This document shows positions 16,684 to 26,767 of a stretch of 64,000 nt of DNA, piece by piece. The stretch's first letter is position 1. Every line of letters begins with the position of its first letter. Made by a program: the position numbers and the translations under genes. Source of the DNA: Fodinibius roseus (GTDB lineage Bacteria; Bacteroidota; Rhodothermia; Balneolales; Balneolaceae). The DNA lies in contig NZ_FQUS01000022.1 of the NCBI RefSeq assembly GCF_900129315.1, positions 26,651 to 90,650 of the forward strand, written 5' to 3'. The notes beneath the pieces were generated by a model. That model had not been told where the DNA came from and did not search any database. It worked only from the letters and a program-made list of their open reading frames with translations.

Positions 16684-16716
16684 GCTTGTCATTCTGAGTT
16701 TGTCGAAGAATCTTCT
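16684..16716. repeat. Short dispersed TCATTCTGAG/TCGAAGAATCT-type repeat (candidate)
   Basis: The piece TTGTCATTCTGAG-TTTGTCGAAGAATCT contains a pattern seen as a short dispersed repeat in many Bacteroidota-like genomes. A related, not identical piece (CTTCGACAGCC...GGATGACAATCTGC) is at about 38332-38362. Low confidence, as only two divergent examples are in the window. Confidence 0.3.
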
Positions 16717-16842
16717 GAGTATAATCCTCCTATTGTTGCTAAAAGGAAATCCTGTAACGACGACATTTCAGGATGGCCAATTGATTTGTTAATCCTTTTT
16801 AATAATAATTCTAATTGTTGACTCGACTAATAAAATTTAACG

Positions 16843-17181
16843 ATGGCGTACGTAGTTGCTGAACCATGCATTAATTGTAAATACACTCATTGCGCATCCG
16901 TTTGCCCGGTTGACGCATTTCGTGAGGGCCCCAACTTTTTGGTTATTGATCCCTTTGAGTGCATCGATTGTGATGCCTGTGTACCGGAGTGTCCGGTAGA
17001 GGCGATCTATCCCGATGACGAAGTACCCCTGGAGTGGGAACATTACATAGATTTGAACGACCGGCTTTCCGAGCAGTGGATCGATCACCATATCGATCAG
17101 ACTACCGACCCGATGCCCGATGCGGACGAGTGGGCGGAAAAAGAGGACAAGGAAGAGCTGCTGGTGGAGTCGTGGAATTGA
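16843..17181 (+). CDS. fdxA: 7Fe-type ferredoxin (FdxA-like)
   Basis: Small electron carrier, 112 residues, with two clusters: CINCKYTHCASVCPVDAF and CIDCDACVPECPVEAIY. The spacing is that of the 3Fe4S/4Fe4S FdxA family (start MAYVVAEPCINCKYTHC). It is an acidic soluble protein. It may feed electrons to the sulfite reductase; it is preceded by 223 noncoding bases and probably has its own promoter. Confidence 0.92.
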   Translation: MAYVVAEPCINCKYTHCASVCPVDAFREGPNFLVIDPFECIDCDACVPECPVEAIYPDDEVPLEWEHYIDLNDRLSEQWIDHHIDQTTDPMPDADEWAEKEDKEELLVESWN

Positions 17182-17262
17182 TCGGCTCTGTCAGGCTTTT
17201 CGGATGCTGGATGACCTGGCTCAAATATCCAATCAATACAATATTAACCGTATATTGTTATC

Positions 17263-18660
17263 TCAGCGGTTAGGGGGATATTCAGCCTCTCCTTTATCAA
17301 TTACAAGCACCCAGTCATTGCCGCGTATGGGATCCGCAGGGGGATCGAAATGATGGGTTTTTTGAGCTTTAAATGGTTTCAAGCGTATGCTATTTCCCAT
17401 CCGGGGATTATACCACCAGGCTTGTACAATATGGTTGTCAAATATCGAAAGGGTTATATCCAGACTTTGTCCGTGTGGAATATAAATGATTGCGAAGCTG
17501 TTGTCCCGGGCCCTCGCCGCGCGGGCTGGAGCAGAGCCCAGTAACGAATCTTTTTCGATAAGCTCCTGGTCGGGGATGAGTTTGGTAAATGACCTGGACG
17601 TAAAAAGCGTCCGCAGGTATTTCATCTGAAAAGCCCCGGGATAGTCCATTGCCTCATACCATGGAGTGCGAGCCGAAGATACCGGTTCACGGCCGGGCTC
17701 CCACATTTGCCAAATGTTATGGTTCCCGTAAGTATGTCCCAGGGCCCCGGCCAGCATGGACCAATAGGCCGCCTGACGTACATCAAAAGCGTGAAACCAC
17801 CCATTTTCGGGATCCCAGGAAACGGGATGATCTTCATAACATGGCTCACCGTCCAGTGCAGGCTTTACCGGGGATTCCTGATAATTGGAAGACATCATTC
17901 TAAAATTTTTGTTGTCGACCTTTCCGTGTCCCGACTGGAACATATTGAAGTCCAGCCATTCGGCCTCATGAAACCATTGGCTTGAACTGCTCCCTCCCTG
18001 CGGGTGATACGTCATGAGATGACGACCTTCATCTCCCTGTCGAATGCCTTCGGCCATAGCGTGGATGATGTTATGGTGTTGCTCTGTTTCGGGATTACGG
18101 TCGCCTCCCATAATCCAGATGATCGGATCGTCTTTATACCGCCTGCCCAAAAAAGCGCCAAAATCCCGGGCGTTTGACGGGGTGAATATTTCAGGCCCTT
18201 CGCCCCATTTCCTGTTAAACTTATCGCCCCAGGTAGGAAGCATCCCGATACGGAGTCCCAATTCTTCTGCCTTTTCAACGATAAAGTCGACATGTTCGAA
18301 ATAGGCTTCGTTCGGTCGAGTGGGATCCTTGTCATCCAGGGGAAGATCTCCATAGGGATTGGGGATGGCGAGCCCGTTAAGCTCGGCTAATACAACTGCC
18401 TGGATGATGGTGAAGCCTTTTGCCGCCCTGTTTTCCAGGTACAGAGTGGCTTCTTCTCGGTCAAGACGGTGGAAAAGCTCCCATGCCGTGTCCCCCAGCC
18501 AAAAGAAAGGAGTATTATCTTCTTTGATTAAATACCGGTTGTTATCGCTGACCTTCAGGGTTTGTGCCTGAGCGGGGAGGACCGGCTGAACGCACACGAG
18601 AATGAAAGCCGATAGAACAGAAACAACTTGTGATGGGCGTATTATACTGTCATGAGACAT
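17263..18660 (-). CDS. Secreted glycoside hydrolase, DUF4038/GH140-like (apiosidase-like)
   Basis: 465 residues. An N-terminal signal peptide (hydrophobic VVSVLSAFILVCVQPVLPAQA) points to export. The mature part begins with DNNRYLIKEDNTPFFWLGDTAWELFHRL, the hallmark of the DUF4038 TIM-barrel family that includes the GH140 apiosidases; the C-terminal approximately 90 residues look like the beta-domain commonly attached. Acidic residues in IIWIMGGDRNPE and LDGEPCYED are candidate catalytic residues. It stands alone, not in a polysaccharide-utilisation locus (no SusC/D). The substrate is not certain. Confidence 0.75.
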   Translation of the reverse strand: MSHDSIIRPSQVVSVLSAFILVCVQPVLPAQAQTLKVSDNNRYLIKEDNTPFFWLGDTAWELFHRLDREEATLYLENRAAKGFTIIQAVVLAELNGLAIPNPYGDLPLDDKDPTRPNEAYFEHVDFIVEKAEELGLRIGMLPTWGDKFNRKWGEGPEIFTPSNARDFGAFLGRRYKDDPIIWIMGGDRNPETEQHHNIIHAMAEGIRQGDEGRHLMTYHPQGGSSSSQWFHEAEWLDFNMFQSGHGKVDNKNFRMMSSNYQESPVKPALDGEPCYEDHPVSWDPENGWFHAFDVRQAAYWSMLAGALGHTYGNHNIWQMWEPGREPVSSARTPWYEAMDYPGAFQMKYLRTLFTSRSFTKLIPDQELIEKDSLLGSAPARAARARDNSFAIIYIPHGQSLDITLSIFDNHIVQAWWYNPRMGNSIRLKPFKAQKTHHFDPPADPIRGNDWVLVIDKGEAEYPPNR

Positions 18661-19004
18661 GATCTTTGTATAGATTCGAAATTTTAGTCATAATTATGAT
18701 ACAAAAAAGTAGCTGAATGGCGATACCATTTTAATGGTAATGTAATGAAATAAATGTGTTATGAAGAGATCCGGGTCGCCCGGCTGTTTGAAAGGGCATA
18801 GGCGTACTCTTTACAAAGTTGGGAGCCCGCGGGAAGATATGCTGCGCTGATTTATGGAAGAAGGGTAGTGCTGGAGCAGGGAAATTATAAATACATCTAC
18901 CTCAAAACAGATATGCCGGGGCTTTGAAACCCGGCATATCGCATATTCGTTTTGGTTACTCCGGTTTCTTCCTTCGGGTCCCGGATGCCATACTGCCCAA
19001 CTAC
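18661..19004. other. Intergenic region between GH140 gene and leuB
   Basis: 344 bases holding the leu operon terminator hairpin (18911-18939) and, close to 18661-18760, presumably the GH promoter. No ORF or repeat copy recognised. Confidence 0.4.
18911..18939 (-). terminator. Hairpin terminator of the ilv-leu operon
   Basis: Perfect 10-bp stem ATATGCCGGG / CCCGGCATAT. On the minus strand it is followed by CTGTTTTG, a weak T tract. It lies about 65 bases after leuB. Confidence 0.55.
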
Positions 19005-20114
19005 CTACAGCAGCGTACCCGGCTGTAGATTGGGATTGAGGTGCTTCAGGACCGCACTGCCCATCTCCGTGGTATCCACCACATATTCCCTGGAGGGATC
19101 GGTCGAGATATCGCCCGTTCGGAACCCGTCTTTCAGGGTGGTCTCAATGGCTTCTTCAATCTCCCGGGCGGCCTCGGGCATATCCAGCGAATACCGGCAC
19201 ATAAGCGCCACGGATGCGATGGTTGCCAGGGGATTGGCTTTGTTTTCCCCGGCTATGTCGGGCGCCGAACCGTGCACGGGCTCGTACATGGCATGCTTTT
19301 CACCAAGGCTGGCAGAGGGAAGCATGCCGATGGAACCGGTGATCATGGAGGCTTCGTCACTCAAAATATCGCCGAACATGTTGCCGGTCACGATCACGTC
19401 AAACTGGCTGGGATACCGCACCAGCTGCATGGCGCAGTTGTCGACCAGCATGTGCTCGAGGGTTACCTCCGGCCATTGCTTGGCCGACTCCGTCACGGTG
19501 CGCCGCCACAGCCGCGAGGAATCGAGAACATTCGCCTTATCCACAGAAGTGACTTTGCGATTGCGGACGGCAGCGGTCTCAAAAGCGGTATGAACGATGC
19601 GCTTGACTTCTTCAGTGGTATAGATCAGGGTGTCTACGCCGCGCTCGCCGGTGTCGGTTTTTTCGATCAGACGGGGCCGTCCGAAATAGATGCCGCCGGT
19701 CAGTTCACGGACAATCATGATGTCCACATCCCGGATGATCTCCTCTTTCAGGGGGGAGGCGTGAATCAGCGATTCGTAGGTTTTAATGGGACGAAGGTTG
19801 GCGTATAGGCCCAGTTCCTTGCGCAGCCCCAGCAGCGCTGCTTCGGGACGCTTGTCCTTGGGCTGGTCATCCCACTGGGATCCGCCTACGGCGCCCAGCA
19901 GGACCGCATCGGCCTTTTTACAGGCCTCCAGTGTTTCCCGGGTAAGGGGACGTCCGAAGCGATCAATGCTGGCTCCGCCCACCTCATGGTTTTCCGTTTT
20001 TAATGTATAATCGTGACGCTCACAGACGGCCTGCAGAATTTTGACGGCTACTGAGGTCACTTCCGGTCCGATACCGTCGCCGGATAGTACAGCAATTTCT
20101 TTGGTTATTGACAT
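19005..20114 (-). CDS. leuB: 3-isopropylmalate dehydrogenase
   Basis: NAD-dependent oxidative decarboxylation in leucine synthesis, probably also acting on methylmalate from the citramalate route to isoleucine. 369 residues; IAVLSGDGIGPEV at the start, LRKELGLYANLRP, ELTGGIYFGRP, GSAPDIAGENKANPLATI are family hallmarks. Last gene of the operon; overlaps the end of leuD by 10 bases. Confidence 0.97.
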   Translation of the reverse strand: MSITKEIAVLSGDGIGPEVTSVAVKILQAVCERHDYTLKTENHEVGGASIDRFGRPLTRETLEACKKADAVLLGAVGGSQWDDQPKDKRPEAALLGLRKELGLYANLRPIKTYESLIHASPLKEEIIRDVDIMIVRELTGGIYFGRPRLIEKTDTGERGVDTLIYTTEEVKRIVHTAFETAAVRNRKVTSVDKANVLDSSRLWRRTVTESAKQWPEVTLEHMLVDNCAMQLVRYPSQFDVIVTGNMFGDILSDEASMITGSIGMLPSASLGEKHAMYEPVHGSAPDIAGENKANPLATIASVALMCRYSLDMPEAAREIEEAIETTLKDGFRTGDISTDPSREYVVDTTEMGSAVLKHLNPNLQPGTLL

Positions 20115-20680
20115 GGAATCATCCCCTCTTTTCGTGCAAATTCAAAAATCCCGCCGGCATTTACAATATCCGCCACGCTGCCGAGGGGACGAATATCATA
20201 GGTTTCGTTTTGTGTTACGTTTTTGACCACTCGCTCCTGGGGATGTATTTCCAGCTTGTCGCCGGTGTGAACTTCTTTGCTCAGGTCTTCCAGGCTCTCA
20301 TAGGGAATGACAAAGCCGCCGTCTACCGAGTTGCGGTAAAAAATCCGTGCGAAGGTGGGAGCGATGATCGCCTGCACGCCGGCGATATCCAGGGAGGCCG
20401 GGGCATGCTCGCGAGACGACCCACACCCGAAATTAGGTCCCCCCACAATAATATTAAACTCACTTTCAAACCGGTCTTCCTCAACCAGCGGGATGTTCCC
20501 CTGGGGGAGCCCCGATTCGGCATCCGGCACGCCGGACAAGGCATAACGGCCATAAAATTTTCGCTCTTCCGGGTCGTCTAAACTGTACACGAGGTGTTCG
20601 GCAGGAATAATCTGGTCGGTGTCGATATTTTTACCGAGCACAAACGCTTTTCCTGAAATAATTTGCTGCTGATTAGCCAT
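20105..20680 (-). CDS. leuD: 3-isopropylmalate dehydratase small subunit
   Basis: Swivel domain partner of LeuC. 191 residues; GKNIDTDQIIPAEHL and FGCGSSREHAP are diagnostic. It lies between leuC (38 bases upstream) and leuB (10-base overlap), which suggests coupled translation with leuB. Confidence 0.96.
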   Translation of the reverse strand: MANQQQIISGKAFVLGKNIDTDQIIPAEHLVYSLDDPEERKFYGRYALSGVPDAESGLPQGNIPLVEEDRFESEFNIIVGGPNFGCGSSREHAPASLDIAGVQAIIAPTFARIFYRNSVDGGFVIPYESLEDLSKEVHTGDKLEIHPQERVVKNVTQNETYDIRPLGSVADIVNAGGIFEFARKEGMIPCQ

Positions 20681-20718
20681 AATAAATTATGAAGAAATAA
20701 TATTGATTGTGATTCGAT

Positions 20719-22032
20719 CTATATAACGGTTTGCTGTATAAAGACACGCGGGTCGGTAATCTTCCCGGTTACGGCCGATGCCGCCACGGTATACGGGGAA
20801 GCCAGGTAAACCTGTGATTCTTTAGAGCCCATGCGTCCCGGATAGTTACGGTTGGTCGTAGAGATACAAACTTCCTGGTTGTTGAGCCGGCCGAACGTAT
20901 CGGAGGGTCCGCCCAGGCAGGCTGCACAGGACGCCTGTCCGATTTTACAGCCCGCTTCTCTGAAGATATCGATCAGCGGCTTCCCGTTCAGGGTATGTGT
21001 TTCAAGTCCCTCTGCAATTTCAGTCGTGGCGGGTACGATATAGGTATCGAGCTTAAGGTCGTTGCCGGCAATAATCTCAGCCGCCGCTTCGAAGTCAGAC
21101 AATTTCCCACCTGTGCAGGAGCCGATATAGGCGCGATCGAGCTTAGTGCCTTCCAGCTCCAGGGCTGTGGCTTTATTATCCGGGCTGTGGGGCTTTGCAA
21201 CCATCGGTACCATGTCTTCGAGATTGTACCGATATTTGCTGTGGTAGGTGGCATCCGGGTCGCTGTAGACGGGTTCAAAATCCTTGTCGGTGCGCTGTCG
21301 GACATACGCTTCCGTTTTGGCATCCGGTTCGACGACTCCGTTTTTGCCGCCCGCTTCAATAACCATATTGGTGAGGGTCATCCGGTCTTCCATCGACATG
21401 ACGCTGATCCCGGGACCGCCAAACTCCATGGTGCGGTAGGTAGCGCCGTCGACGCCGATATCACCGATAATTTTCAGAATAATATCTTTTGCCATGATAT
21501 AGGGGGGCATGGATGTGCCTTCAAACTCAAAACGCATGGTTTCGGGCACTTTGACCCAAAGCTGCCCGGTTCCCATGATGAAAGCGGCATCCGTATTACC
21601 GATACCGGTGGCAAATTGTCCGAATGCTCCGGCCGTACAGGTGTGCGAATCCGTACCAAAAAGCACTTCGCCCGGCCGCGTAAATCCTTCTTCCGGGAGA
21701 GCGATGTGGCAAACACCCTTGTAATCCTCAGATCCGACATCATAAAAATAGGGGAGGTCCTGGTCCGCGGCAAAAGCCCGGAGGATATCCACATTGCGGT
21801 TGGCGTATTTATCTTTGGTAAAGATGTAGTGGTCCGGAATGATGACAAGTTTCTCTTTATCCCATACGCGGGCGTCTTCGCCAAACTGATTTTTAAAAAT
21901 GCCGATTGACGGGGGACCGCAAACATCATGGGTCATCAGTACATCTACGTCCACCCAGACACTTTCGCCGGGCTCCACGGAGGAAGCACCACTGTGGTTT
22001 GCTAATATTTTTTCTGTGAGGGTCATTCCCAT
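20719..22032 (-). CDS. leuC: 3-isopropylmalate dehydratase large subunit (short, type II/HacA-like)
   Basis: Aconitase-family Fe4S4 hydro-lyase, 437 residues, shorter than the 465-residue enterobacterial form and similar to the archaeal/HacA-like form. FGTDSHTCTAGAFGQF and the cluster Cys in SCTGGK and SCAACLGG are present. The MGMTLTEKILANHSG start is the usual one (the second Met is an alternative). In this operon it may process both isopropylmalate and citramalate, since cimA is adjacent. Confidence 0.95.
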   Translation of the reverse strand: MGMTLTEKILANHSGASSVEPGESVWVDVDVLMTHDVCGPPSIGIFKNQFGEDARVWDKEKLVIIPDHYIFTKDKYANRNVDILRAFAADQDLPYFYDVGSEDYKGVCHIALPEEGFTRPGEVLFGTDSHTCTAGAFGQFATGIGNTDAAFIMGTGQLWVKVPETMRFEFEGTSMPPYIMAKDIILKIIGDIGVDGATYRTMEFGGPGISVMSMEDRMTLTNMVIEAGGKNGVVEPDAKTEAYVRQRTDKDFEPVYSDPDATYHSKYRYNLEDMVPMVAKPHSPDNKATALELEGTKLDRAYIGSCTGGKLSDFEAAAEIIAGNDLKLDTYIVPATTEIAEGLETHTLNGKPLIDIFREAGCKIGQASCAACLGGPSDTFGRLNNQEVCISTTNRNYPGRMGSKESQVYLASPYTVAASAVTGKITDPRVFIQQTVI

Positions 22033-22074
22033 AATTCTGATCTTTTAAGAGTATTTGAAATTAATAAGTGAAAG

Positions 22075-23265
22075 TTAGCTGGTCACCGTCGTATCTCCCG
22101 AAACCTTTTGTTGCGGCAGCGTTTCACTGACCAGCGCAAGCAATTCCTGTTCGTTAACGATTTTTTTCTCATCGGCAAGATTGGTGAACTTCACATAGAC
22201 CTGGTTCAACTCATCCTTGCCGAGAGAATACCCCAGCTTCTGGAGCTTTTTGTTGAGTGCAAAGCGCCCCGAGTGTTTACCGAGCACAATTTTGTTGCCG
22301 GTCAGGCCCACAGATTCCGGGGTCATAATTTCATAGGTCATCGGGTTGTTCAAGACGCCGTGCTGGTGAATGCCGGCTTCATGTGCGAAGGCATTCTCAC
22401 CGACGATGGCCTTGTTCAGCTGAACCTCGTTGCCGGTGATCTCCGTGAGGAGCCTGCTGGTTGGCATCAGCTGATCCGTTGCGATATTCGTATATTTGCC
22501 AATGTTGTTTTTCCGGGTTGTGATGGCCATAACAATTTCTTCGAGCGAAGCGTTGCCTGCCCGTTCCCCGATGCCGTTGATGGTACATTCAATCTGTTGT
22601 GCGCCATTCCGTACCGCCATCAGCGAATTGGCAACGGCCACTCCCAGGTCGTTGTGGCAGTGTACACTCAGGGTGGCCTGTTCTATGTTGGGCACGTTTT
22701 CACGGATGCTTCGGATCAGCTCTCCGAATTCCCAGGGCAGGGCATAGCCCACCGTATCGGGCACGTTGATAACCTTGGCCCCCGCATCAATTACGGCCGT
22801 AAAAACCTCGAACAGGAATTCAGGATCACTGCGGGAGGCATCCTCAGCCGAAAATTCCACTTCGTCACAGAATTTACCGGCATATTCCACGGCCGAAACC
22901 GCAGATTCCAGGACCTGCTCCCTGTTTTTCTTAAGCTTATACTCCATATGAATATCCGAAGTAGCAATAAACGTATGGATCCGCGGTTTTGCAGCGGGTT
23001 CAACGGCTTCAGCGGCCCGGTCGATATCCTTGGTGGTCGTCCGGCAAAGCGCAGCTACAGTACTTTCTTTGATCTGCTGGCTTATTTTTCGAACCGTTCT
23101 GAAGTCTCCTTCCGATGCAATGGGAAAACCGGCTTCGATAACATCCGCCTTTAGACGTTCAAGCTGGAGGGCAAGCCGCAGTTTTTCATCCTGGTTCATG
23201 CTAAATCCCGGAGACTGTTCTCCATCTCGAAGTGTCGTATCGAAAATTTTGATTTGGTTTTCCAT
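22075..23265 (-). CDS. leuA: 2-isopropylmalate synthase lacking the C-terminal regulatory domain
   Basis: Condenses acetyl-CoA with 2-oxoisovalerate, the committed step of leucine synthesis. With ATG at 23265 ([20 protein letters not shown]; the longer reading from 23313 uses TTG) it has 396 residues. The HMG-CoA-lyase-like TIM barrel with SVHCHNDLG (metal His) and NGIGERAGN is complete, followed by a short helical domain, but the LeuA dimer/regulatory domain of about 120 residues that binds leucine is absent. Such short forms would not be expected to show normal leucine feedback. Neighbour cimA keeps that domain. Confidence 0.93.
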   Translation of the reverse strand: MENQIKIFDTTLRDGEQSPGFSMNQDEKLRLALQLERLKADVIEAGFPIASEGDFRTVRKISQQIKESTVAALCRTTTKDIDRAAEAVEPAAKPRIHTFIATSDIHMEYKLKKNREQVLESAVSAVEYAGKFCDEVEFSAEDASRSDPEFLFEVFTAVIDAGAKVINVPDTVGYALPWEFGELIRSIRENVPNIEQATLSVHCHNDLGVAVANSLMAVRNGAQQIECTINGIGERAGNASLEEIVMAITTRKNNIGKYTNIATDQLMPTSRLLTEITGNEVQLNKAIVGENAFAHEAGIHQHGVLNNPMTYEIMTPESVGLTGNKIVLGKHSGRFALNKKLQKLGYSLGKDELNQVYVKFTNLADEKKIVNEQELLALVSETLPQQKVSGDTTVTS

Positions 23266-23420
23266 AGTGGTGGAATTAAAGATATTGAAAGTTAAATTCT
23301 CACAATAGTGCAAGGTTGCAGGCGATGTAAAGCTGATAATCGTTTTGCAGTTATAGCATAGCAGGGTAAAATGTCTCGTGCTGTCCGTAGGGTATTCATA
23401 TTCTTATTACCAATCATGAA

Positions 23421-25013
23421 TTAAATGACTTCTTTTTGTTGTATGCTCTTCTGTTTTTGCGCAAGGTAATAGCCAAAGCTGTCCGTAAGAGCCTGCCAGC
23501 TGGCATCAATGATGTTGTGAGAAACGCCCACCGTGCCCCAGCTTTTCCCGTGTTCGGCGGAGTCGATAAGCACGCGTACATCCGCGCCGGTACCGTCTTT
23601 TTCATTCAGCACGCGCACTTTGTAGTCGTTCAGATGCATATTGCTTATTTCCGGATAAAATTTGTGCAGGGCCTTACGGAGTGCTTTATCAAGGGCGTGG
23701 ACCGGTCCGTTGCCCTCGGCCGCGCAGTGCTCCGCCTGGTCATTGACTTTGATCCGCAGGGTCGCTTCTGTGCGCGAGCTGCCGGAAACGTTTTTTTCCA
23801 CGATAATGCGAAATCCCTCCAATTTGAAGAACTCTTCCCATACGCCCGTCATACGTTTGACCAGCAGCTCGAATGAAGCTTCAGCCGCTTCAAACTGATA
23901 GCCTTTATTTTCCAGCTCTTTAAGCTTTTGCACGATTTCAGATACGTTATCACCGTACTTGTCCAGCTTGATCCCCAGCTGTTCGGCTTTATAGCTGATG
24001 TTGCTTCGGCCGGACAGGTCCGATACCAGTACCCGCCGGCTATTGCCTACCCGGCTGGGAGGGACGTGCTCGTAGGTATCTTCATTCTTCATGACCGCAC
24101 TGACGTGGATACCGCCTTTGTGAGCAAAGGCACTGCGCCCCACATACGGCTGACGAATATCAGGATTCAGATTGGCCAGCTCGCTGACAAAACGCGAAAG
24201 GGCTGTCAATTCTTCCAGCTTTTCATCAGGGATACATTCATAATCTTGTTTGAGCTGAAGGTTCGGAATCAGCGAGCAGAGATTGGTATTGCCACACCGT
24301 TCGCCATAGCCATTAACGGTACCCTGCACATGGGTGCACCCGCTTCGCACGGCGGCCATGGCATTGGCCACCCCCAACTCACAGTCGTTGTGGGCGTGAA
24401 TACCCACGGGGATGTCAACCCGTTTGTGTACTTCAGCAACAATTTCGGATATCTCGTGCGGGAGGGTGCCCCCGTTGGTATCGCATAAAACAACCGTGTC
24501 GGCACCGGCCTCTTCCGCCGCCTTGAGCGTAGAGAGCGCATACTCGGGATCCGACTTGTAGCCGTCGAAGAAATGTTCGGCATCGTAGATGACTTCCTTG
24601 CCGTGTTGTTTGAGGAAGCCAACGGAATCACGAATGATTTCAAGATTCTGTCCCGCCGTAATTTGCAGTGCTTTTTCGACATGCAGCAACCAGCTCTTGC
24701 CAAAAATGCAGACGACGGAGGTGCCTGCTTCTACCAGCAACCGGAGGTTTCGATCCTCCTCCGGGGACGCCCCCGCGCGGCAGGTACTGCCAAAAGCTAC
24801 AATCCTGGCATGTTCAAACGAGGCATCGGCCGCCAGTTCAAAAAATTCCATATCACGGGGATTGGAGCCCGGCCACCCGCCTTCGATATAATTAATGCCG
24901 AAGGCATCCAGCTGTCGGGCGATCCGCAGCTTGTCTTCTGCAGAAAAAGCCACTTTTTCGCCCTGGGTTCCGTCCCGGAGCGTGGTATCAAATATGTCAA
25001 TTGATCTGTTCAT
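23421..25013 (-). CDS. cimA: (R)-citramalate synthase
   Basis: Condenses pyruvate and acetyl-CoA to citramalate, the threonine-independent entry to isoleucine. 530 residues. Start [20 protein letters not shown] and [14 protein letters not shown] are typical of CimA, and differ from LeuA by TQGEKV in place of EQSPG. The metal site [10 protein letters not shown] and NGYGERCGN follow, and the C-terminal regulatory domain (about 400-520, [17 protein letters not shown]) is present. Its start codon overlaps the stop codon of ilvC by one base. With ilvC, ilvD and leuBCD it gives a full isoleucine route. Confidence 0.93.
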   Translation of the reverse strand: MNRSIDIFDTTLRDGTQGEKVAFSAEDKLRIARQLDAFGINYIEGGWPGSNPRDMEFFELAADASFEHARIVAFGSTCRAGASPEEDRNLRLLVEAGTSVVCIFGKSWLLHVEKALQITAGQNLEIIRDSVGFLKQHGKEVIYDAEHFFDGYKSDPEYALSTLKAAEEAGADTVVLCDTNGGTLPHEISEIVAEVHKRVDIPVGIHAHNDCELGVANAMAAVRSGCTHVQGTVNGYGERCGNTNLCSLIPNLQLKQDYECIPDEKLEELTALSRFVSELANLNPDIRQPYVGRSAFAHKGGIHVSAVMKNEDTYEHVPPSRVGNSRRVLVSDLSGRSNISYKAEQLGIKLDKYGDNVSEIVQKLKELENKGYQFEAAEASFELLVKRMTGVWEEFFKLEGFRIIVEKNVSGSSRTEATLRIKVNDQAEHCAAEGNGPVHALDKALRKALHKFYPEISNMHLNDYKVRVLNEKDGTGADVRVLIDSAEHGKSWGTVGVSHNIIDASWQALTDSFGYYLAQKQKSIQQKEVI

Positions 25014-26041
25014 TATTCAGCTGCTGTTTCTACAACTTCTTCATCGTCTTCATCGATCCAGTCCATCATAGAGCGGAGTTCCCTGCCTACGGTTTCAATT
25101 TTATGTTTGCTCAGATCACTGCGCAGCGATTTAAGCCTGGGAAGCCCGTCTTTGTTCTCCTGGATCCATTCATCGGCAAAGGTGTGGTCCTGCACCTCTT
25201 TGAGAATTGCTTTCATCCGCTCTTTTGTGGAGGAATCGACCACCCTGGTCCCCCGGGTAAGTCCCCCGTACTCGGCTGTATCGCTGACCGAATAGTACAT
25301 CCGTTCAATACCGCCCTCATACATCAGATCCACAATCAGTTTCAGCTCGTGGAGGCACTCGAAGTAGGCGATTTCGGGCTGGTAACCGGCTTCTACAAGG
25401 ACTTCAAATCCCTGTTTGACCAGTTCCGAGGCGCCGCCGCAGAGCACCGCCTGTTCCCCGAAAAGGTCGGTCTCGGTTTCTTCTTCAAAGGTCGTTTCAA
25501 GTACCCCGGCCCGGGTTCCTCCGAGGGCCTTGGTATAGGCCAGGGCGGTTTCCCGGGCTGTTCCTGTGTAATCCTGTTCGATAGCAATCAGGCAGGGTAC
25601 GCCGGATCCTTTTTTATACACGCGGCGTACCAGGTGCCCAGGGCTTTTGGGGGCAACCATAAACACGTCCACATCCGGATCGGGCTCTATCTGTCCGAAG
25701 TGAATGTTAAAGCCATGGGCAAAGGCCAGTACGTTGCCTTCTGTTAAATTCGGTTGAATTTCCTTTTTATAGACATCAGCCTGGTGTTGATCGGGAATTA
25801 AAATCATGACGATATCACCGGCTTCCGCCGCTTCCGCCGTTGGCAATACGTTGAGGCCGGCTTTCCGGGCATCTTCCCGCGAGGAGCTGTCTTCCCGAAG
25901 TCCCACGACGACATCGATGCCGCTTTCTTTGAGATTCAGAGCATGAGCGTGTCCCTGACTTCCATACCCAATGATGGCAACCGTTTTATCGCTTAGATAG
26001 TTAAGATCGGCATCGTCGTTGTAATACGTTTTAGCTTTCAT
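25013..26041 (-). CDS. ilvC: Ketol-acid reductoisomerase
   Basis: NADPH-dependent isomeroreduction in valine/isoleucine synthesis, class I. 342 residues; the Rossmann motif [14 protein letters not shown], then [16 protein letters not shown], and metal ligands [14 protein letters not shown] and [18 protein letters not shown]-terminal tail is acidic ([13 protein letters not shown]). It is separated from ilvN by about 200 bases that contain interspersed element copy B. Confidence 0.97.
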   Translation of the reverse strand: MKAKTYYNDDADLNYLSDKTVAIIGYGSQGHAHALNLKESGIDVVVGLREDSSSREDARKAGLNVLPTAEAAEAGDIVMILIPDQHQADVYKKEIQPNLTEGNVLAFAHGFNIHFGQIEPDPDVDVFMVAPKSPGHLVRRVYKKGSGVPCLIAIEQDYTGTARETALAYTKALGGTRAGVLETTFEEETETDLFGEQAVLCGGASELVKQGFEVLVEAGYQPEIAYFECLHELKLIVDLMYEGGIERMYYSVSDTAEYGGLTRGTRVVDSSTKERMKAILKEVQDHTFADEWIQENKDGLPRLKSLRSDLSKHKIETVGRELRSMMDWIDEDDEEVVETAAE

Positions 26042-26098
26042 GTCTACTTCTTCGTTTAATGATTTATGAGTTATTTCTTATTTATGAGATTTTTATAC

Positions 26099-26240
26099 GA
26101 GAGCTCTACAAAACCATTCTTTCGGCCACCCTTTGCATTTTCGCGAATTCAACATCCTGACATATATTTAATATGTTCTGGTTTTGAATTCGCTCAGGCT
26201 TTTGGACTGATCAAAGGTCCTGGTTTTCAAACTCCTCTAT
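26099..26240 (+). repeat. Interspersed palindromic element, copy B
   Basis: Same element as 1821-1966 and 38106-38248, lying between ilvC and ilvN inside the ilv-leu operon, so it must be transcribed (antisense to its plus-strand orientation). CAAAACCATTCTTT, GCATTTTCGCGAATTC, CGCTCAGG and CTGGTTTTCAAAC are in order; its own central hairpin is ACATAT-attta-ATATGT. It ends right at the ilvN stop codon. Confidence 0.75.
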
Positions 26241-26764
26241 ACATTTCCGTCAAATTCTCTTTTGAGCGCAACACTCCCGGTCCGCGCCACTTCGTCCACT
26301 CCGAAAGGATAGAGCATGCCGATAAAGGCATTGACTTTATCACGGTTGCCGGTAACTTCAATCGTCAGTTTCTCCGGGCTGATATCAATGACTTTTGCCC
26401 GGAAAACCTGGGCTATCTGCATGATTTCCGACCGGCTGGATCGGGTGGCGGTCACTTTGATCAGGGCCAGTTCCCGATCCACGAAGCTGTCGTAGGTCAG
26501 GTCGTTGACTTTTACCACGTCAATAATCTTATTGAGCTGTTTGGTAATCTGCTCAATAATCTGTACATCGCCATGCGTGGTGATGGTGATACGAGCCAGG
26601 TCTGATTTTTTGCCCGAGCCAAAGCTGATGCTGTCAATTTCAAAGCCTTTGCCGCTGAAAATGCCGATTATGCGGGAAAGAGCATTTAAATTATAGCTTA
26701 CCAGTACCGAAAGCGTGTGTTTTTCAACTGTTTTTTCCTTCGTCACATTGTTTGTCTGTTTCAT
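26237..26764 (-). CDS. ilvN: Acetolactate synthase small (regulatory) subunit
   Basis: Regulatory subunit with an N-terminal ACT domain (LSVLVSYNLNALSRIIGIFSG, about 18-38) that binds valine, and a C-terminal ACT-like domain (ELALIKVTA onward). 175 residues, normal. It begins 3 bases after the ilvB stop. The 3' end contacts interspersed element copy B. Confidence 0.96.
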   Translation of the reverse strand: MKQTNNVTKEKTVEKHTLSVLVSYNLNALSRIIGIFSGKGFEIDSISFGSGKKSDLARITITTHGDVQIIEQITKQLNKIIDVVKVNDLTYDSFVDRELALIKVTATRSSRSEIMQIAQVFRAKVIDISPEKLTIEVTGNRDKVNAFIGMLYPFGVDEVARTGSVALKREFDGNV

Positions 26765-26767
26765 TAT

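Noticed and set aside
20995..21909. Plus ORF of 304 residues
   Set aside because: Antisense shadow of leuC.
22108..23154. Plus ORF of 348 residues
   Set aside because: Antisense shadow of leuA.
26066..26605. Plus ORF of 179 residues
   Set aside because: Runs through interspersed element copy B and antisense to ilvN.
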